Positions 26,526 through 36,752 are shown, counted from the first letter of the stretch. The stretch is 64,000 nt of DNA from Thiobacillus sp. (GCF_030696885.1 NZ_JAUYRI010000020.1:53071-117070), one strand, 5' to 3'. Numbers and translations: made by a program. The notes: generated by a model from the sequence alone, not told the origin.

Positions 26526-27437
26526 ATGCGTAATGACCCGTTTTTTCGCACCTACTCGCCGCGCCAGGAAGCCATGTCGCGCGTTTCCCAATCCCAGCAG
26601 GAGGCCATGACGCGCCCCGCTTCGACCGGGACCGTGTCCGAGCTCATGGATCAGTACATCGTGCGCGAGGAGCCCTACTATCGTACGGTCGCCGACGAAG
26701 TCGAACTGTATGAGGCCGCTTATTCGGTTCGTATGCCGATGATGCTGAAAGGCCCGACCGGCTGCGGCAAAACCCGCTTCGTCGAATACATGGCGTGGAA
26801 GCTGAAAAAGCCGCTGATTACCGTCGCCTGTAACGAGGACATGACCGCGTCGGATCTCGTCGGCCGCTACCTGCTGGATGCCAACGGCACGCGTTGGCAG
26901 GATGGTCCGCTGGCGGTGGCTGCGCGTCACGGCGCGATCTGCTATCTGGATGAAGTGGTCGAGGCGCGCCAGGACACCATCGTGGTGATCCACCCCCTGA
27001 CCGACGCGCGCCGCCAGTTGCCGCTGGAAAAGAAGGGTGAGCTCGTCGAAGCGCATCCCGACTTCCAGATTGTGATCTCGTACAACCCCGGCTATCAGTC
27101 GCTGATGAAGGACCTGAAGCAGTCGACCAAGCAGCGTTTCGGTGGTCTGGATTTCAATTATCCCGAGCATGAAGTCGAGGCCGAGATCGTGGCCCACGAG
27201 TCGGGGGTGTCGATCGACGTGGCCAAAAACCTGGTCCACATCGGTGAACGCGCGCGCAACCTCAAGGGCCATGGCCTCGATGAAGGTTTGTCGACGCGGA
27301 TGCTGATTTATGCAGGCTCGCTGATCACCAAGGGCGTCGCTCCACTGGCAGCCTGTCGCGTCGCACTGGTGCGCCCGATTACGGACGACCCCGACATGCG
27401 CGACGCCCTCGATTCCGCCGTCACTACGTACTTCTAA
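26526..27437 (+). CDS. cbbQ: CbbQ, AAA+ RubisCO activase subunit (carboxysomal copy)
   Basis: 303 residues of the MoxR AAA+ group. Walker A GPTGCGKT at 76-83, Walker B AICYLDEV, and sensor-type Arg residues in the C-terminal lid with [16 protein letters not shown]. It forms hexamers that with CbbO remodel RubisCO to expel inhibitors. An N-terminal stretch of about 45 residues ([20 protein letters not shown]) precedes the core. It lies 25 bases after mcdB and 51 bases before cbbO. Confidence 0.95.
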   Translation: MRNDPFFRTYSPRQEAMSRVSQSQQEAMTRPASTGTVSELMDQYIVREEPYYRTVADEVELYEAAYSVRMPMMLKGPTGCGKTRFVEYMAWKLKKPLITVACNEDMTASDLVGRYLLDANGTRWQDGPLAVAARHGAICYLDEVVEARQDTIVVIHPLTDARRQLPLEKKGELVEAHPDFQIVISYNPGYQSLMKDLKQSTKQRFGGLDFNYPEHEVEAEIVAHESGVSIDVAKNLVHIGERARNLKGHGLDEGLSTRMLIYAGSLITKGVAPLAACRVALVRPITDDPDMRDALDSAVTTYF

Positions 27438-27488
27438 TCCGTTACGCGACGCTGGCTCGCCCAGCGTCGCGTTGCCGAACCGACTTTC

Positions 27489-29843
27489 ATGGCCATCCAT
27501 CTAGAAGAGTACCAACAGGTTCTCGATGACCTGCCGACGGACGCGCAGGACGTTTTGCGCGCCTCCTGGAACGAGGCGGCGCGGATGTTCTCGTCCCGCG
27601 GGCTGGATAACTACCTGAAAGGGGCGGTCGCACTACACAATCTGGGTCGCGGCGAGGAAATTGTCGTCACCTACATCCAGGAAATGCCGGAAGTCAGTCG
27701 CGCCATTGGCGAGGATGTGCTGCCCGATATCGTCAATTTCCTGATGGCCATGGCGTCGAAAACCTCTGGCCAGGTACTGACGCTGATCGTGGCCACCGCG
27801 CCGCTTGCCGCCCAGCGCCTCGGGGACGAGCACCTGTTTCGCGCCTATCTCAACGTGCTCGAAATCGTGCTGGCGCAAGCACCGCGCGGGCTCCGCCCGA
27901 TGCTGGAAAACCTGGAACGACTGCTGTCGCAATTGACGCTAGGCGGTCTGCGCCGCTGGGTACAGTGGGGTGCGCAGGCATACAAGGCAGATTTTGACGG
28001 ACAGGTCGGCTACTTCTCTCTCGCCACGCCTGATTCGATGGGCGTGCTTCAGCAGCAGCGCAAAGGCACGCTATTCGTTGACGTTCAGCGTCGCCTGAAC
28101 ATCTATATGCGCGCCATGTGGGGAAGGGATTTCTTTCTGCGCCCGACCTCAGGCGATTACGAAGTCCGTGAAGGCCTGAAGCCCTACATCGAGCGCTTCG
28201 TCATTTATATCGCCGACGCTTTCGATGACTACAAGCCGTTTGGCGACGACACGCCCGACGAAGCCCGGGTGTCAGGCCTGGAAATTTACCGAGCCGCGGC
28301 CAACCATTGTGCGGCGCACCTTGTGCACACCGGCGCGCCGCTGTCGATGCAGATGCTCAACACCACGCAGATGGCGATTATCGAGGCCATCGAAGACGCT
28401 CGCGTGGAAGAACTCGCCTGCCGGGACTTTCCCAACATGCGCGCGTCGTGGCTGGCATTGCATCCGCCGCTGGACACCAGCGAGCCGCAGTCCGTGGGCG
28501 ATCTGTTGAACCGTCTGGCGCGTGCGCTGCTTGACCTGGATTCGAACGACCCGCATCCGTGGGTGCAGGAAGGGGTGCGGCTGTTCCGTGCGGAGACCGA
28601 TCTGTCTTCCAATCAGGTGAGCTGGAATATCGGGGTCGAACTTGCCCATGCGCTGGCCCAGTTCCCATTGCCGGAGTTCAACGTCCGAACCGATGGGTTG
28701 CGCGCGATCTATCGCGACGACAACCGCACGGTGTGGGAGTCGGAGGAATACGACGAAGCCGAGGCGCTGGAAGCGACCTGGGGCGGCAATCAGGTGCGCA
28801 AGAAAGTCTCGCTGATGGAGATGGTCAACGAGGTCAACAACGAATACGCAGGCGACGACGCAGAAGAAATCTGGGTCCTGGAAACGCCGTTCTATCTCGA
28901 CCAGGAAGGCGTGACAATCAACGAACTCGAAGGGCGCCCTCCGATTTCGGAGCCCTACCATTATCACGAGTGGGATTACCAGATCCAGCTTGAGCGGCCG
29001 AGCTGGGCCACCGTGCTGGAGCGTCATCCGCCGCTGGGCGAACTGGAGGTGATCGAGAAGATCATCACCGACAACAAGCCGGTGATCTCGCGTCTGAAGT
29101 ATCTGATCGAGTCGATGATCCCGCAGGCCATGCAGCGCATTCGCCGTCAGGAAGACGGGGATGAACTCGACATCAACGCCGCAGTCAGCGCCATGATCGA
29201 CATCCGCATGGGCATCCAGCCCGATACCCGCATCATGATGCGCTACAAGCGCAACGTGCGTGATCTTGCGGTGATGGTGCTGCTCGACATGTCGGAGTCG
29301 TCCAACGACAAGGTGCGCGGTCAGGACTACAGCATCATGGACCTGACGCGTTCGGCGACGGTCTTGCTGGCCGATGCGCTCGATCGCATAGGCGATCCGT
29401 TCGCATTGCACGGCTTTTGCTCGGATGGTCGTCACGACGTCCACTACTACCGTTTCAAGGACTTCGACAAGCCCTACAATGACTTGGTGAAGGCACGCCT
29501 CGCCGGGCTGAAGGGCTCGTATTCCACCCGCATGGGCGCGGCGCTGCGCCATGCCGGGGCGCAACTCAAATTGCAGCCGAAAAGCAAGAAGGTTCTGTTC
29601 GTCATCACCGATGGCGAACCGGCCGACAACGACGTGCGCGATCCGCAGTACCTACGCTTCGATACCAAGCGCGCGGTCGAGGAACTGCAACGCGACGGCA
29701 TCACCACCTATGCGCTATCACTCGACCCGCACGCCGACCAGTATGTGTCCCGCATCTTCGGCGCAAAGAATTTCACCGTACTCGACCAGGTCGAGCGTCT
29801 GCCTGAAAAGCTCCCGATGCTCTACATGGGGCTGACCCGATAA
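27489..29843 (+). CDS. cbbO: CbbO, VWA-domain RubisCO activase partner (carboxysomal copy)
   Basis: 784 residues. The C-terminal VWA domain has the metal site DMSES from Asp600, [15 protein letters not shown] and ITDGEPAD. The acidic middle ([13 protein letters not shown]) separates it from the N-terminal CbbQ-binding part. It is thought to recognise RubisCO through the metal site. Compared with the first CbbO it has an extended acidic linker. The csoS1D gene begins four bases after its stop, so it lies well inside the carboxysome transcription unit. Confidence 0.95.
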   Translation: MAIHLEEYQQVLDDLPTDAQDVLRASWNEAARMFSSRGLDNYLKGAVALHNLGRGEEIVVTYIQEMPEVSRAIGEDVLPDIVNFLMAMASKTSGQVLTLIVATAPLAAQRLGDEHLFRAYLNVLEIVLAQAPRGLRPMLENLERLLSQLTLGGLRRWVQWGAQAYKADFDGQVGYFSLATPDSMGVLQQQRKGTLFVDVQRRLNIYMRAMWGRDFFLRPTSGDYEVREGLKPYIERFVIYIADAFDDYKPFGDDTPDEARVSGLEIYRAAANHCAAHLVHTGAPLSMQMLNTTQMAIIEAIEDARVEELACRDFPNMRASWLALHPPLDTSEPQSVGDLLNRLARALLDLDSNDPHPWVQEGVRLFRAETDLSSNQVSWNIGVELAHALAQFPLPEFNVRTDGLRAIYRDDNRTVWESEEYDEAEALEATWGGNQVRKKVSLMEMVNEVNNEYAGDDAEEIWVLETPFYLDQEGVTINELEGRPPISEPYHYHEWDYQIQLERPSWATVLERHPPLGELEVIEKIITDNKPVISRLKYLIESMIPQAMQRIRRQEDGDELDINAAVSAMIDIRMGIQPDTRIMMRYKRNVRDLAVMVLLDMSESSNDKVRGQDYSIMDLTRSATVLLADALDRIGDPFALHGFCSDGRHDVHYYRFKDFDKPYNDLVKARLAGLKGSYSTRMGAALRHAGAQLKLQPKSKKVLFVITDGEPADNDVRDPQYLRFDTKRAVEELQRDGITTYALSLDPHADQYVSRIFGAKNFTVLDQVERLPEKLPMLYMGLTR

Positions 29844-29847
29844 TTGC

Positions 29848-30477
29848 ATGGATATCACGCTACGCACCTTCGTTTTCATCGACTCGCTGCAACCGCAGCT
29901 GGCGTCGTATCTCGCCACGTCTTCGCAGGGCTTCTTGCCGGTCCCGGGCGACGCCTGCGTGTGGATCGAAGTCGCGCCGGGCATGGCGGTGCACCGTCTG
30001 TCCGACATCGCACTCAAGGAGACCAACGTTCACCTCGGCGAGCAGGTGGTCGAACGCTCCTTCGGTTCCATGGAGATCCACTACCGCAACCAGAGCGAGG
30101 TGATGGAAGCGAGCAACATCATCCTGCGCCAGCTCAACACCACCATGGATACGCGGATGGCCTGCCGGATCGCCTGGAATGAGATCATCCGCGGCATGAC
30201 GCCGGATCACACCACGCTGATCAACCGCCAGTTGCGCAAGGGATCGATGATCCTGCCCGGCAAGAGCATGTTCATCCTCGAAGTCGAGCCGGCGGGTTAT
30301 GCCGTTTATGCCGCCAACGAAGCGGAGAAGGCAGCCCATGTCACGCTGGTCGACGTGAAGCCTTTCGGCAACTTCGGCCGTCTGACCATGATGGGCAGCG
30401 AGGCGGAGGCCGAAGAGGCCCAACGCGCTGCCGTTCACGCCATCGAGCAGATCAACCAGCGCGCAACGCGGGAATAA
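29848..30477 (+). CDS. csoS1D: CsoS1D, tandem BMC-domain shell protein
   Basis: 209 residues with two permuted BMC-like halves, as in CsoS1D trimers that stack and form a large gated pore: first half [42 protein letters not shown], second half [13 protein letters not shown]... through [25 protein letters not shown]. The gating Glu/Arg pair cannot be assigned with certainty. It is the last gene of the cso operon; the converging SulP gene ends six bases beyond its stop, across a small GGCCTTAGGCC palindrome. Confidence 0.9.
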   Translation: MDITLRTFVFIDSLQPQLASYLATSSQGFLPVPGDACVWIEVAPGMAVHRLSDIALKETNVHLGEQVVERSFGSMEIHYRNQSEVMEASNIILRQLNTTMDTRMACRIAWNEIIRGMTPDHTTLINRQLRKGSMILPGKSMFILEVEPAGYAVYAANEAEKAAHVTLVDVKPFGNFGRLTMMGSEAEAEEAQRAAVHAIEQINQRATRE

Positions 30478-30483
30478 GCGGCC

Positions 30484-32142
30484 TTAGGCCGACGGTGCCG
30501 ACGTGGCGGTGCCGAGCAGGTTGATGGCATCGATGAACTGGTCGGCGTAATCCGGCGTACCCGCTTTACCGGTCACGCCTGCACGGCGGAGCTTGCCCAG
30601 AACCCGCGGGTTGGCTTCACTCAGCACCACCTGAATGCCCCGCTTGCGCAGTTTCCCGATCACCGCTTCTAGCGTCTGGATGCCGGTGATATCCATGAAG
30701 GGAACGCGCCGCAGCCGGATGATGAGCGCTTTCGGGTCGGTGTGCGTCTGCAGCAGCGCGCGTTCGAAATTCTCTACTGCGCCAAAAAACATCGGCCCCG
30801 CGATCTCGTAGACCATGACGCCCGCCGGCAGACGTTCGACGCCGTGCTGCGCGAGCTCGGACTGCAACGCCTGGGTGTCCATTTCCTTCGTTTCCACCAC
30901 CTCGGCCATGCGCCGCAGGAAGTGCAGGATCGCCAGAATCACACCGACGTTCACCGCAACGACGAGGTCGGCGAACACCGTCAGCAGGAAGGTGATGACG
31001 AGGATCGCGCGGTCGGCGCGCGGCGCCTTTTTCAGGATGTCGGCGAAGTGGTGTACCTCGCTCATGTGCCACGCAACGACGAACAGGATCGCTGCCAGCG
31101 CGGCGAGCGGAATGTGCGCCGCCAGCGGCGCCAGGAACAGCACCACGGCCACCAGCGTGGCGACGTGCACCAGCCCGGCGAGCGGGCTGGTGCCGCCGTT
31201 GCGGATATTGGTTGCCGTGCGCGCGATCGCGCCGGTGGCGGCGAAGCCGGCGAACAGTGGCGCAACAATGTTGGCGATGCCTTGGCCGATGAGTTCCTGG
31301 TTGGAGTCGTGGCGGGTGCCGGTCATGCCGTCGGCGACGACCGCCGAGAGCAACGACTCGATCGCGCCGAGCATGGCGATGGTGAACGCCGGGCCGATGA
31401 GCAGGATCATTTGCGTGAGCGACAGGTCGGGCAGGGTGATCGGAGGCAGGCCGGCCGGGATGCCGCCGAAGGCGGTGCCGATGGTCGCCACACCGGGCGG
31501 GTCAAACGCGACGTGAATCAGGGTGGCGGCAACCATCGCGACCAGCGGGCCGGGGATCTTCGACAGGCCCCAGATGCGCGGCGAATAAATCACCAGCAGC
31601 AGACTCAGCACCGCCAGCGCGGCGGTGGGCCAGTGCGCTTGGGGCAGCACCTGTAATTGATGCCAGAATTTGTCGTGGAAATGGTCGCCGGTGACCTTGG
31701 GCAGGCCGAGGAAATCCCCCCACTGTCCAACGAAGATGATGACGGCGATGCCGGCGGTGAAGCCGACGATCACCGGCGCGGGAATGAACTTGATCACGCT
31801 GCCCATGCGCGCCAAGCCCATCAGCAAGAGTATGACCCCGGCCATGAGGGTGGCCACCTGCAGCCCCGCGATGCCGTATTTCGCGGTGATCACCGAGAGG
31901 ATGGCAATGAAGGCGCCGGTGGGACCAGCAATCTGCACCCGACTGCCACCGAGCAGCGAGACCAGGCCGCCTGCGAAAATTGCCGTGTAGATGCCCTGCT
32001 CGGGTCGCGCGCCGGAGGCGATGGCGAAAGCCATGGCGAGCGGCAGCGCCACCACGCCGACGACGACCCCGGCAGCGATGTTCGACAGCCACTGGCTACG
32101 CGCGAACAGCCCGGCGCGGTGGGCTTCGAGGAGGGCGATCAT
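30484..32142 (-). CDS. SulP family anion (probable bicarbonate or sulfate) transporter with STAS domain
   Basis: 552 residues from ATG 32142, preceded on its strand by AAAGGAAAG; the longer frame from 32199 has no such site. About eleven to twelve membrane segments (NIAAGVVVGVVALPLAMAFAIASG, GPTGAFIAI, PAPVIVGFTAGIAVII, NQELIGQGIANIVAPLFAG) and a C-terminal STAS domain from about residue 430. The loop between segments seven and eight is short, unlike the two SulP proteins at 33.8 and 37.1 kb. Position beside the cso operon suggests bicarbonate import, as for BicA and SulP/CcmX-like proteins; sulfate is the alternative. Confidence 0.87.
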   Translation of the reverse strand: MIALLEAHRAGLFARSQWLSNIAAGVVVGVVALPLAMAFAIASGARPEQGIYTAIFAGGLVSLLGGSRVQIAGPTGAFIAILSVITAKYGIAGLQVATLMAGVILLLMGLARMGSVIKFIPAPVIVGFTAGIAVIIFVGQWGDFLGLPKVTGDHFHDKFWHQLQVLPQAHWPTAALAVLSLLLVIYSPRIWGLSKIPGPLVAMVAATLIHVAFDPPGVATIGTAFGGIPAGLPPITLPDLSLTQMILLIGPAFTIAMLGAIESLLSAVVADGMTGTRHDSNQELIGQGIANIVAPLFAGFAATGAIARTATNIRNGGTSPLAGLVHVATLVAVVLFLAPLAAHIPLAALAAILFVVAWHMSEVHHFADILKKAPRADRAILVITFLLTVFADLVVAVNVGVILAILHFLRRMAEVVETKEMDTQALQSELAQHGVERLPAGVMVYEIAGPMFFGAVENFERALLQTHTDPKALIIRLRRVPFMDITGIQTLEAVIGKLRKRGIQVVLSEANPRVLGKLRRAGVTGKAGTPDYADQFIDAINLLGTATSAPSA

Positions 32143-32234
32143 GCGGGCTTTCCTTTCGGGCAAATACGGGTTGACATGCAATGCACATCGGACGAGCATA
32201 TTATTATCATTCCATTGTAATTTAGCAATCGCTT
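32143..32234. promoter_or_regulatory. Divergent promoter region between SulP and the RHH gene
   Basis: The 92-base AT-rich spacer contains TTGACA at 32171-32176 and a TATTATTATC stretch at 32199-32208. ATTG-N8-CAAT at 32214-32229 lies directly before the RHH start and resembles the ends of the palindrome at 33681-33695. It is the likely promoter/operator of both genes; spacing of the -35/-10 elements is not ideal, so exact start sites are not claimed. Confidence 0.4.
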
Positions 32235-32432
32235 ATGGAACTCAAGACCGCCCGCCTGACCCTCCTCCTCGATCCGGCCAAGAAGCAGGCCTTCGAGCAG
32301 CTGTGCGCGCAACAGGACGTCACGCCTTCACAGGTGGTGCGGCGGTTGATCCGCGAATACCTCGAATCCCATGGCGTCGAATGGGAGCCGAGCGGCGCGC
32401 GCAAGCCGGCCGCGGACCGCAAGGGGCGCTAG
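32235..32432 (+). CDS. Ribbon-helix-helix (CopG-like) small regulator
   Basis: 65 residues with the RHH pattern: strand KTARLTLLLD, helix PAKKQAFEQLCAQQ, turn DVTP, helix SQVVRRLIREYLESHG. Such dimers bind short inverted repeats with the strand. No toxin gene follows, so it is probably a transcription factor rather than an antitoxin. Divergent orientation from the SulP gene, with 92 bases between starts, suggests control of that gene or of the nearby SulP/LCIB-like units. Confidence 0.75.
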   Translation: MELKTARLTLLLDPAKKQAFEQLCAQQDVTPSQVVRRLIREYLESHGVEWEPSGARKPAADRKGR

Positions 32433-32502
32433 AAGGGGTAGGAGTCAGGCTGTCAGGTGGGACGGACGTCTCGCCGCATCGCGCTGCGCGGCGGCGAGGG
32501 AA

Positions 32503-33651
32503 TTACAGACGCACTTCGACTTCGGGCTTGTTCGACATGACTTCGATCGAATGTTCGAGGTCGATTTGGGCTGAATTGGTGCCGGGCACGCTGCCCAGAC
32601 GTTCGATGAGTTCATCTTGCTCGAGAATCTCGCGCCGGCCGTCGGCATGCTGCAGGTAGGCGGCCCAGGGCACGAACTTGGTGAGCGGGAAGTTTTCACC
32701 GGGATTGGGCGAAATGTCGATGTTAATCCCGGCAAGGAACACCAGATTGCGCCCGGTCATCGCCGAGGACTGCACCAGACTGCGGAAGGTGCGGTCGAAC
32801 TCGACCATGGTGTTGGCGCACGCCGCGGTGAGCAGCGGGTGCCGGGAGGTGAGGATCCACGGCATGGGTGCCAGCAGGTTGTTTTCGAGCTGGTCCTGCA
32901 GCGGGTCCAGATAGCCGCCCTTGTGACGGAAGTAGAAATCCTCCGCCGCGAGGTGTTGGCTGATGGCGACGCTGTCGGTCTGCGGCCAGGTGTCGACGCC
33001 GAGACGGGCGATCAGCTGGCTTGACGCGGCGAAGATGTGTCCGGTGCTGCGCGTCGACAGCGGCGGTGGCAGTTCCTCGCCGACCGCGCCTTGCACCAAG
33101 TTCTCGAAAATGAGGAACAGGCCTTGCGGACGCGGGCTCGCGATCAGCTGATAGTCGACGAGCACGGCGAGCTGACCTTCGTGGCGCAGCAGGCGGATGT
33201 TCTCGCAGGCGTAGTCGTACTCGGTCTTGTACCACTCGATGATGCGGCCGATCTTGCCGCAGCTGCAGCTCAGGTGCTCGTTTTCCGACTGCAGGCGGCG
33301 GTAGACGCCGAATTCGCCGCTGTCCGGCTCATAACCGACGTGGCTCGCCTGCAGCAGCAGCAGGTCCTTGCCGTGGTCGGCGTGCGGGCCGTGGCGGTCG
33401 ACTGAGACGATGCCGCCGACGCGGCCGTGATTGAATGGAAACGCACCGAATTGCTTGGCGAGGAGGATGATCGGGAAACCCTGGCTCTCGTCCGAGCAGA
33501 ACGCCCGCGACGGCATGATCTTTCCGGGCGTAAAGCCCAAGGACAGGCACCAGTTATAAAGTTTGGGAACGAAGCTGGTGTAGCACAGCATGCGACCGTC
33601 TAGGCGAAAGCTGTGGAGGGCGCTGGCGATGCTTGCGCGATGGGAAAACAT
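32503..33651 (-). CDS. LCIB/C-type putative beta-carbonic anhydrase
   Basis: 382 residues, no signal peptide or membrane span, so cytosolic. Segments MLCYTSFVPKLYNWCLSLGF, KIMPSRAFCSDESQGFP, GGIVSVDRHGPHADHGKDLLL and QASHVGYEPDSGEFG recall the limiting-CO2-inducible protein B/C family, a divergent zinc beta-carbonic anhydrase group first known from algae and present in some bacteria. Several Cys and His candidates for zinc binding occur (Cys47, the HGPHADHG cluster, CSCGK). The gene is flanked by SulP transporters and lies next to the cso operon, which supports a role in inorganic-carbon handling. I recognise the family by memory of motifs, not by search. The last 100 residues are of unknown role. 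Confidence 0.6.
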   Translation of the reverse strand: MFSHRASIASALHSFRLDGRMLCYTSFVPKLYNWCLSLGFTPGKIMPSRAFCSDESQGFPIILLAKQFGAFPFNHGRVGGIVSVDRHGPHADHGKDLLLLQASHVGYEPDSGEFGVYRRLQSENEHLSCSCGKIGRIIEWYKTEYDYACENIRLLRHEGQLAVLVDYQLIASPRPQGLFLIFENLVQGAVGEELPPPLSTRSTGHIFAASSQLIARLGVDTWPQTDSVAISQHLAAEDFYFRHKGGYLDPLQDQLENNLLAPMPWILTSRHPLLTAACANTMVEFDRTFRSLVQSSAMTGRNLVFLAGINIDISPNPGENFPLTKFVPWAAYLQHADGRREILEQDELIERLGSVPGTNSAQIDLEHSIEVMSNKPEVEVRL

Positions 33652-33751
33652 GGGCTTTGAGCTTAGTAAAAATGGACTTGTTGCTATAATAGCAAGCTTT
33701 TTAAATCAACCGCCTGACAGGACGACGCTGGTGCGGCCGGCGCTGTAACCC
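33652..33751. promoter_or_regulatory. Divergent promoter with palindromic operator between LCIB-like gene and SulP
   Basis: A perfect 15-base palindrome TTGCTAT-A-ATAGCAA lies at 33681-33695. Its centre contains TATAAT (33685-33690), so a bound protein would block a -10 element reading rightward; on the other strand the same bases give TATTAT. A long AT-rich tract follows (AAGCTTTTTAAA). It is a strong candidate repressor site controlling both divergent genes. Confidence 0.55.
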
Positions 33752-35872
33752 ATGAATCCCAAGCTTTACCGTTTCCTGCCGTTCTTGCGCTGGTTTCCGC
33801 TCAAGGGCGACGACGTCAAGATCAACTTTCTCGCCGGCCTGACCGTTGCGCTAGTGCTGATTCCGCAGTCGATGGCCTATGCGCAACTCGCGGGACTTCC
33901 TGCTTATTTCGGCCTGTACGCGGCGTTCCTGCCAGTGCTGGTGGCGTCGATGTGGGGTTCGTCCAACCAGCTGGCCACGGGTCCGGTGGCGGTGGTCTCA
34001 CTGCTAACGGCATCGTCGATCGCGACGCTGGCCGCGCCCGGCAGCGACGAATTCATCGCGCTCGCGATCATGCTGACCTTCCTTGTCGCGGTCATCCAGC
34101 TCGTGCTGGGCGTGTTCAAGCTGGGCGTGGTCGTCAATTTCCTGTCGCATCCGGTTATCGTCGGTTTCACCAACGCCGCCGCGCTCATCATCGGCCTGTC
34201 GCAGGTGTCGAAGATTCTGGGCGTGTCGATGCCGCGCAGCGAATCCTTCATGCACGACATTATCGGCGTGTTCCGCCAGATCGGCGACACCCACTGGCCG
34301 ACTCTGGTCATGGGTGTTGGGGCGATGCTGCTGATGTGGGCGATGAAGAAATATGTGCCGAAGTGGCCAGGGGTACTCGTGGCCGTGGTGCTGACAACGC
34401 TGATTTCGTGGGCGATCGGCTTCGAACGCAATTCGAGCGCGACGCACGATCAAGTGGCCAATCCCGAGCTGCGCGCGCAGATCGAGCGCACGCTACGGGC
34501 CGTCGCCGAGGTTAATCATCTGAATGCGGTCATCGCCGACAAGAACGATGCGCTCGCCGTGGCGACCAAGGCCGGGGACAGCATAAACGCCGTCAATCTC
34601 GAGGCCGACGTCGGGCTCGCCCGGATCGCGCTGCGCAACGCTGAAGAAGTGTCGGCGAGCGAGCGCAAGAGCCTGCGCATGATCCCGGTGGTGCAGCAGA
34701 TCGATGAAACGGGCGCGACGCTCGCGGTGTATCCGGCCGGCATGGCGCCTGCGGGGGCCAAGCTGGACGAGACCGAATATCGCATTCGCAGCGTCAATGA
34801 CAAAGGGTTTACGCTTGTCGGTGGCGGCGAAGTGGTCGGCAGCATCCCCGAAGGCCTGCCGCAGTTCAGCCTGCCCACGCTGGACATGAGCAAGCTCGGC
34901 GCGCTCTTCTCGGCGGCGCTGGTGATCGCGCTGGTGGGCTTCATGGAGGCGATCTCAATCGCCAAGGCGATGGCGGCCAAGACCAAGCAGCGGCTCGACC
35001 CCAACCAGGAGCTTATCGGCCAGGGTCTTGGCAACCTCGCGGGCAGCGTTTCAATGTCCTACCCGACCTCGGGCTCGTTCTCGCGTTCGGCGGTGAATAT
35101 CAACATGGGAGCGACCTCGGGCCTGTCGGCCGTGTTCACGGCACTGATCGTGCTGGTCGCGCTACTGTTCCTGACGCCGCTGCTGTATCACCTGCCGCAG
35201 GCGGTGCTGGCCGCGATCATCATCATGGCGGTCGGCGGGCTGGTCAACATCGAGGCGGTGAAGCACGCATGGAAGGCGCACAAGCACGACGGCGCCGCGG
35301 CCATCGTCACCTTCTTCGCGACCATCTTTTTCGCGCCGCACCTCGACAGCGGCATCCTGGTCGGTGCGGGTCTCGCCATCGTGCTGTTCCTACTGCGCAC
35401 CATGAAGCCGCGCGTCGCGCTGCTCGGCCGCTACAGCGATGGCACGCTGCGTGACATCAAGGTCAACCCCGACTTGCCGACCAGCGAGCACATCATGGCG
35501 ATGCGCTACGACGGTTCGCTGTATTTCGCCAATGTGTCCTACTTCGAGGACACCGTGCTCGAAGCGCTGGCCGAGCGGCCCAATGTCAAGTATGTGCTGA
35601 TCGTCGGCGACGGCATCAACCAGATGGATGCCTCCGGCGAAGAGGTGGTTCACCATCTGGTCGAACGCCTGCATGAAAACGGTATCACCCTGGTGTTCTC
35701 CGGACTCAAGAAACAGGTGCTGGACTGCATGCGGCAGACCCGTCTGATCGAGGCGGTCGGCGAGAACAACATCTTCGCCACCGTAGACCAGGCGATTGCC
35801 TCGATCTATGAGCGCCTCGGCGACGCGGCCCGCGACGATCTCTTCTGTGCAGTGAAGCCGGCCGCTACCTAA
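33752..35872 (+). CDS. SulP family transporter with large hydrophilic insert
   Basis: 706 residues, long for SulP. The N-terminal half has seven membrane segments with IPQSMAYAQLAGLPAYFGLYAAFLP and GFTNAAALIIGLSQ. Between segment seven (GVLVAVVLTTLISWAIGFE) and segment eight (GALFSAALVIALVGFMEAISIAKA) lies a hydrophilic stretch of about 130 residues (roughly 230-365), with a helical, coiled-coil-like part rich in Ala, Glu and Lys and then a beta-rich part ending in VVGSIPEGLPQFSLP. The C-terminal STAS domain starts near 560. By SulP topology this loop would face the periplasm. Candidate bicarbonate transporter by context. The protease gene follows 21 bases later. Confidence 0.88.
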   Translation: MNPKLYRFLPFLRWFPLKGDDVKINFLAGLTVALVLIPQSMAYAQLAGLPAYFGLYAAFLPVLVASMWGSSNQLATGPVAVVSLLTASSIATLAAPGSDEFIALAIMLTFLVAVIQLVLGVFKLGVVVNFLSHPVIVGFTNAAALIIGLSQVSKILGVSMPRSESFMHDIIGVFRQIGDTHWPTLVMGVGAMLLMWAMKKYVPKWPGVLVAVVLTTLISWAIGFERNSSATHDQVANPELRAQIERTLRAVAEVNHLNAVIADKNDALAVATKAGDSINAVNLEADVGLARIALRNAEEVSASERKSLRMIPVVQQIDETGATLAVYPAGMAPAGAKLDETEYRIRSVNDKGFTLVGGGEVVGSIPEGLPQFSLPTLDMSKLGALFSAALVIALVGFMEAISIAKAMAAKTKQRLDPNQELIGQGLGNLAGSVSMSYPTSGSFSRSAVNINMGATSGLSAVFTALIVLVALLFLTPLLYHLPQAVLAAIIIMAVGGLVNIEAVKHAWKAHKHDGAAAIVTFFATIFFAPHLDSGILVGAGLAIVLFLLRTMKPRVALLGRYSDGTLRDIKVNPDLPTSEHIMAMRYDGSLYFANVSYFEDTVLEALAERPNVKYVLIVGDGINQMDASGEEVVHHLVERLHENGITLVFSGLKKQVLDCMRQTRLIEAVGENNIFATVDQAIASIYERLGDAARDDLFCAVKPAAT

Positions 35873-35893
35873 GCGCGTCGAGGAAAGGCGAGT

Positions 35894-36718
35894 ATGGAAA
35901 TCAACTCCATCACCAAGAAGCTGCTGTTCAACACCGTACGGGTCGATACCGTGCTGGAGGACGGCAGCGAGGGGTCCGGTACCGCCTTCGTCGTGAGCCA
36001 TACGCATCCGCGTGGAACCAACACCTTCATCGTGACCAACCGCCATCTGGTCGACGGCGTGCGCCGCGGCGGCTTGGTGTTCACGCAGAAGCGCAACGGC
36101 CAGCCGGTGTTTGGCCAGCGCTTTCAGCTCAACATCGAAGATTTCCCGCACGCTTGGTTCACGCATCCCGATCCAGAGGTCGACCTTGCGATCATTCCGA
36201 TGCGGCCGCTGGAGCAGGCGGCACACGACCAGGGCGTCGAACTCTATTACCACGCGATCGACAGCCGTCTCGCACCCGACGCCGCGACCCAGCGCGGGTT
36301 CGACGCGCTGGAGGATGTGCTGTTCGTTGGTTACCCCAGCGGCGTATGGGACCAGACCAACCTGATGCCCATCCTGCGCCGCGGCACCACTGCGACGCCG
36401 ATGGCACTCGATTTCGAAGGGCGCAAGGAATTCCTCATCGATGCCGCGGTGTATCCCGGTTCGAGCGGCAGTCCGGTGTTCGTCTACCAAACGGACGTGA
36501 TGCGGCCGAGCCAGGGCAACAGCAAGAAATTCCTGTTTGCCGGCGTGGTGGCCGCGGTGTTTTTCCGCGAGGAAGCCAACCACCTGGTGCCGGCACCGGT
36601 GCCGGCCAACAACCACGGCCTGGTGATGGGCTCGGAAATGATCGACCTCGGCCTCGTCATCAAGGCCGAAGCCGTGCTTGAAGTAATTAATGCCTATCTC
36701 GGCAAGTGGGCAGAGTGA
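35894..36718 (+). CDS. Trypsin-like serine protease domain protein
   Basis: 274 residues with a chymotrypsin-fold layout: SGTAFVVSH, His in TNRHLVDG, Asp in EVDLAIIP, and the nucleophile Ser in YPGSSGSPVF. All three catalytic residues are in place. No signal peptide, so it is cytosolic unless exported by other means, and no PDZ domain. It probably shares an operon with the SulP gene before it and the 100-residue protein after it. Substrate unknown; processing of the SulP insert or STAS domain is a speculation. Confidence 0.78.
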   Translation: MEINSITKKLLFNTVRVDTVLEDGSEGSGTAFVVSHTHPRGTNTFIVTNRHLVDGVRRGGLVFTQKRNGQPVFGQRFQLNIEDFPHAWFTHPDPEVDLAIIPMRPLEQAAHDQGVELYYHAIDSRLAPDAATQRGFDALEDVLFVGYPSGVWDQTNLMPILRRGTTATPMALDFEGRKEFLIDAAVYPGSSGSPVFVYQTDVMRPSQGNSKKFLFAGVVAAVFFREEANHLVPAPVPANNHGLVMGSEMIDLGLVIKAEAVLEVINAYLGKWAE

Positions 36719-36752
36719 TCTCGCCCCCCAATCCTGACTGACTGAGAACGCC

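Noticed and set aside
30742..32220. Plus-strand frames opposite the first SulP gene
   Set aside because: Arg/Gly/His-rich shadows of a transporter with obvious membrane segments on the other strand.
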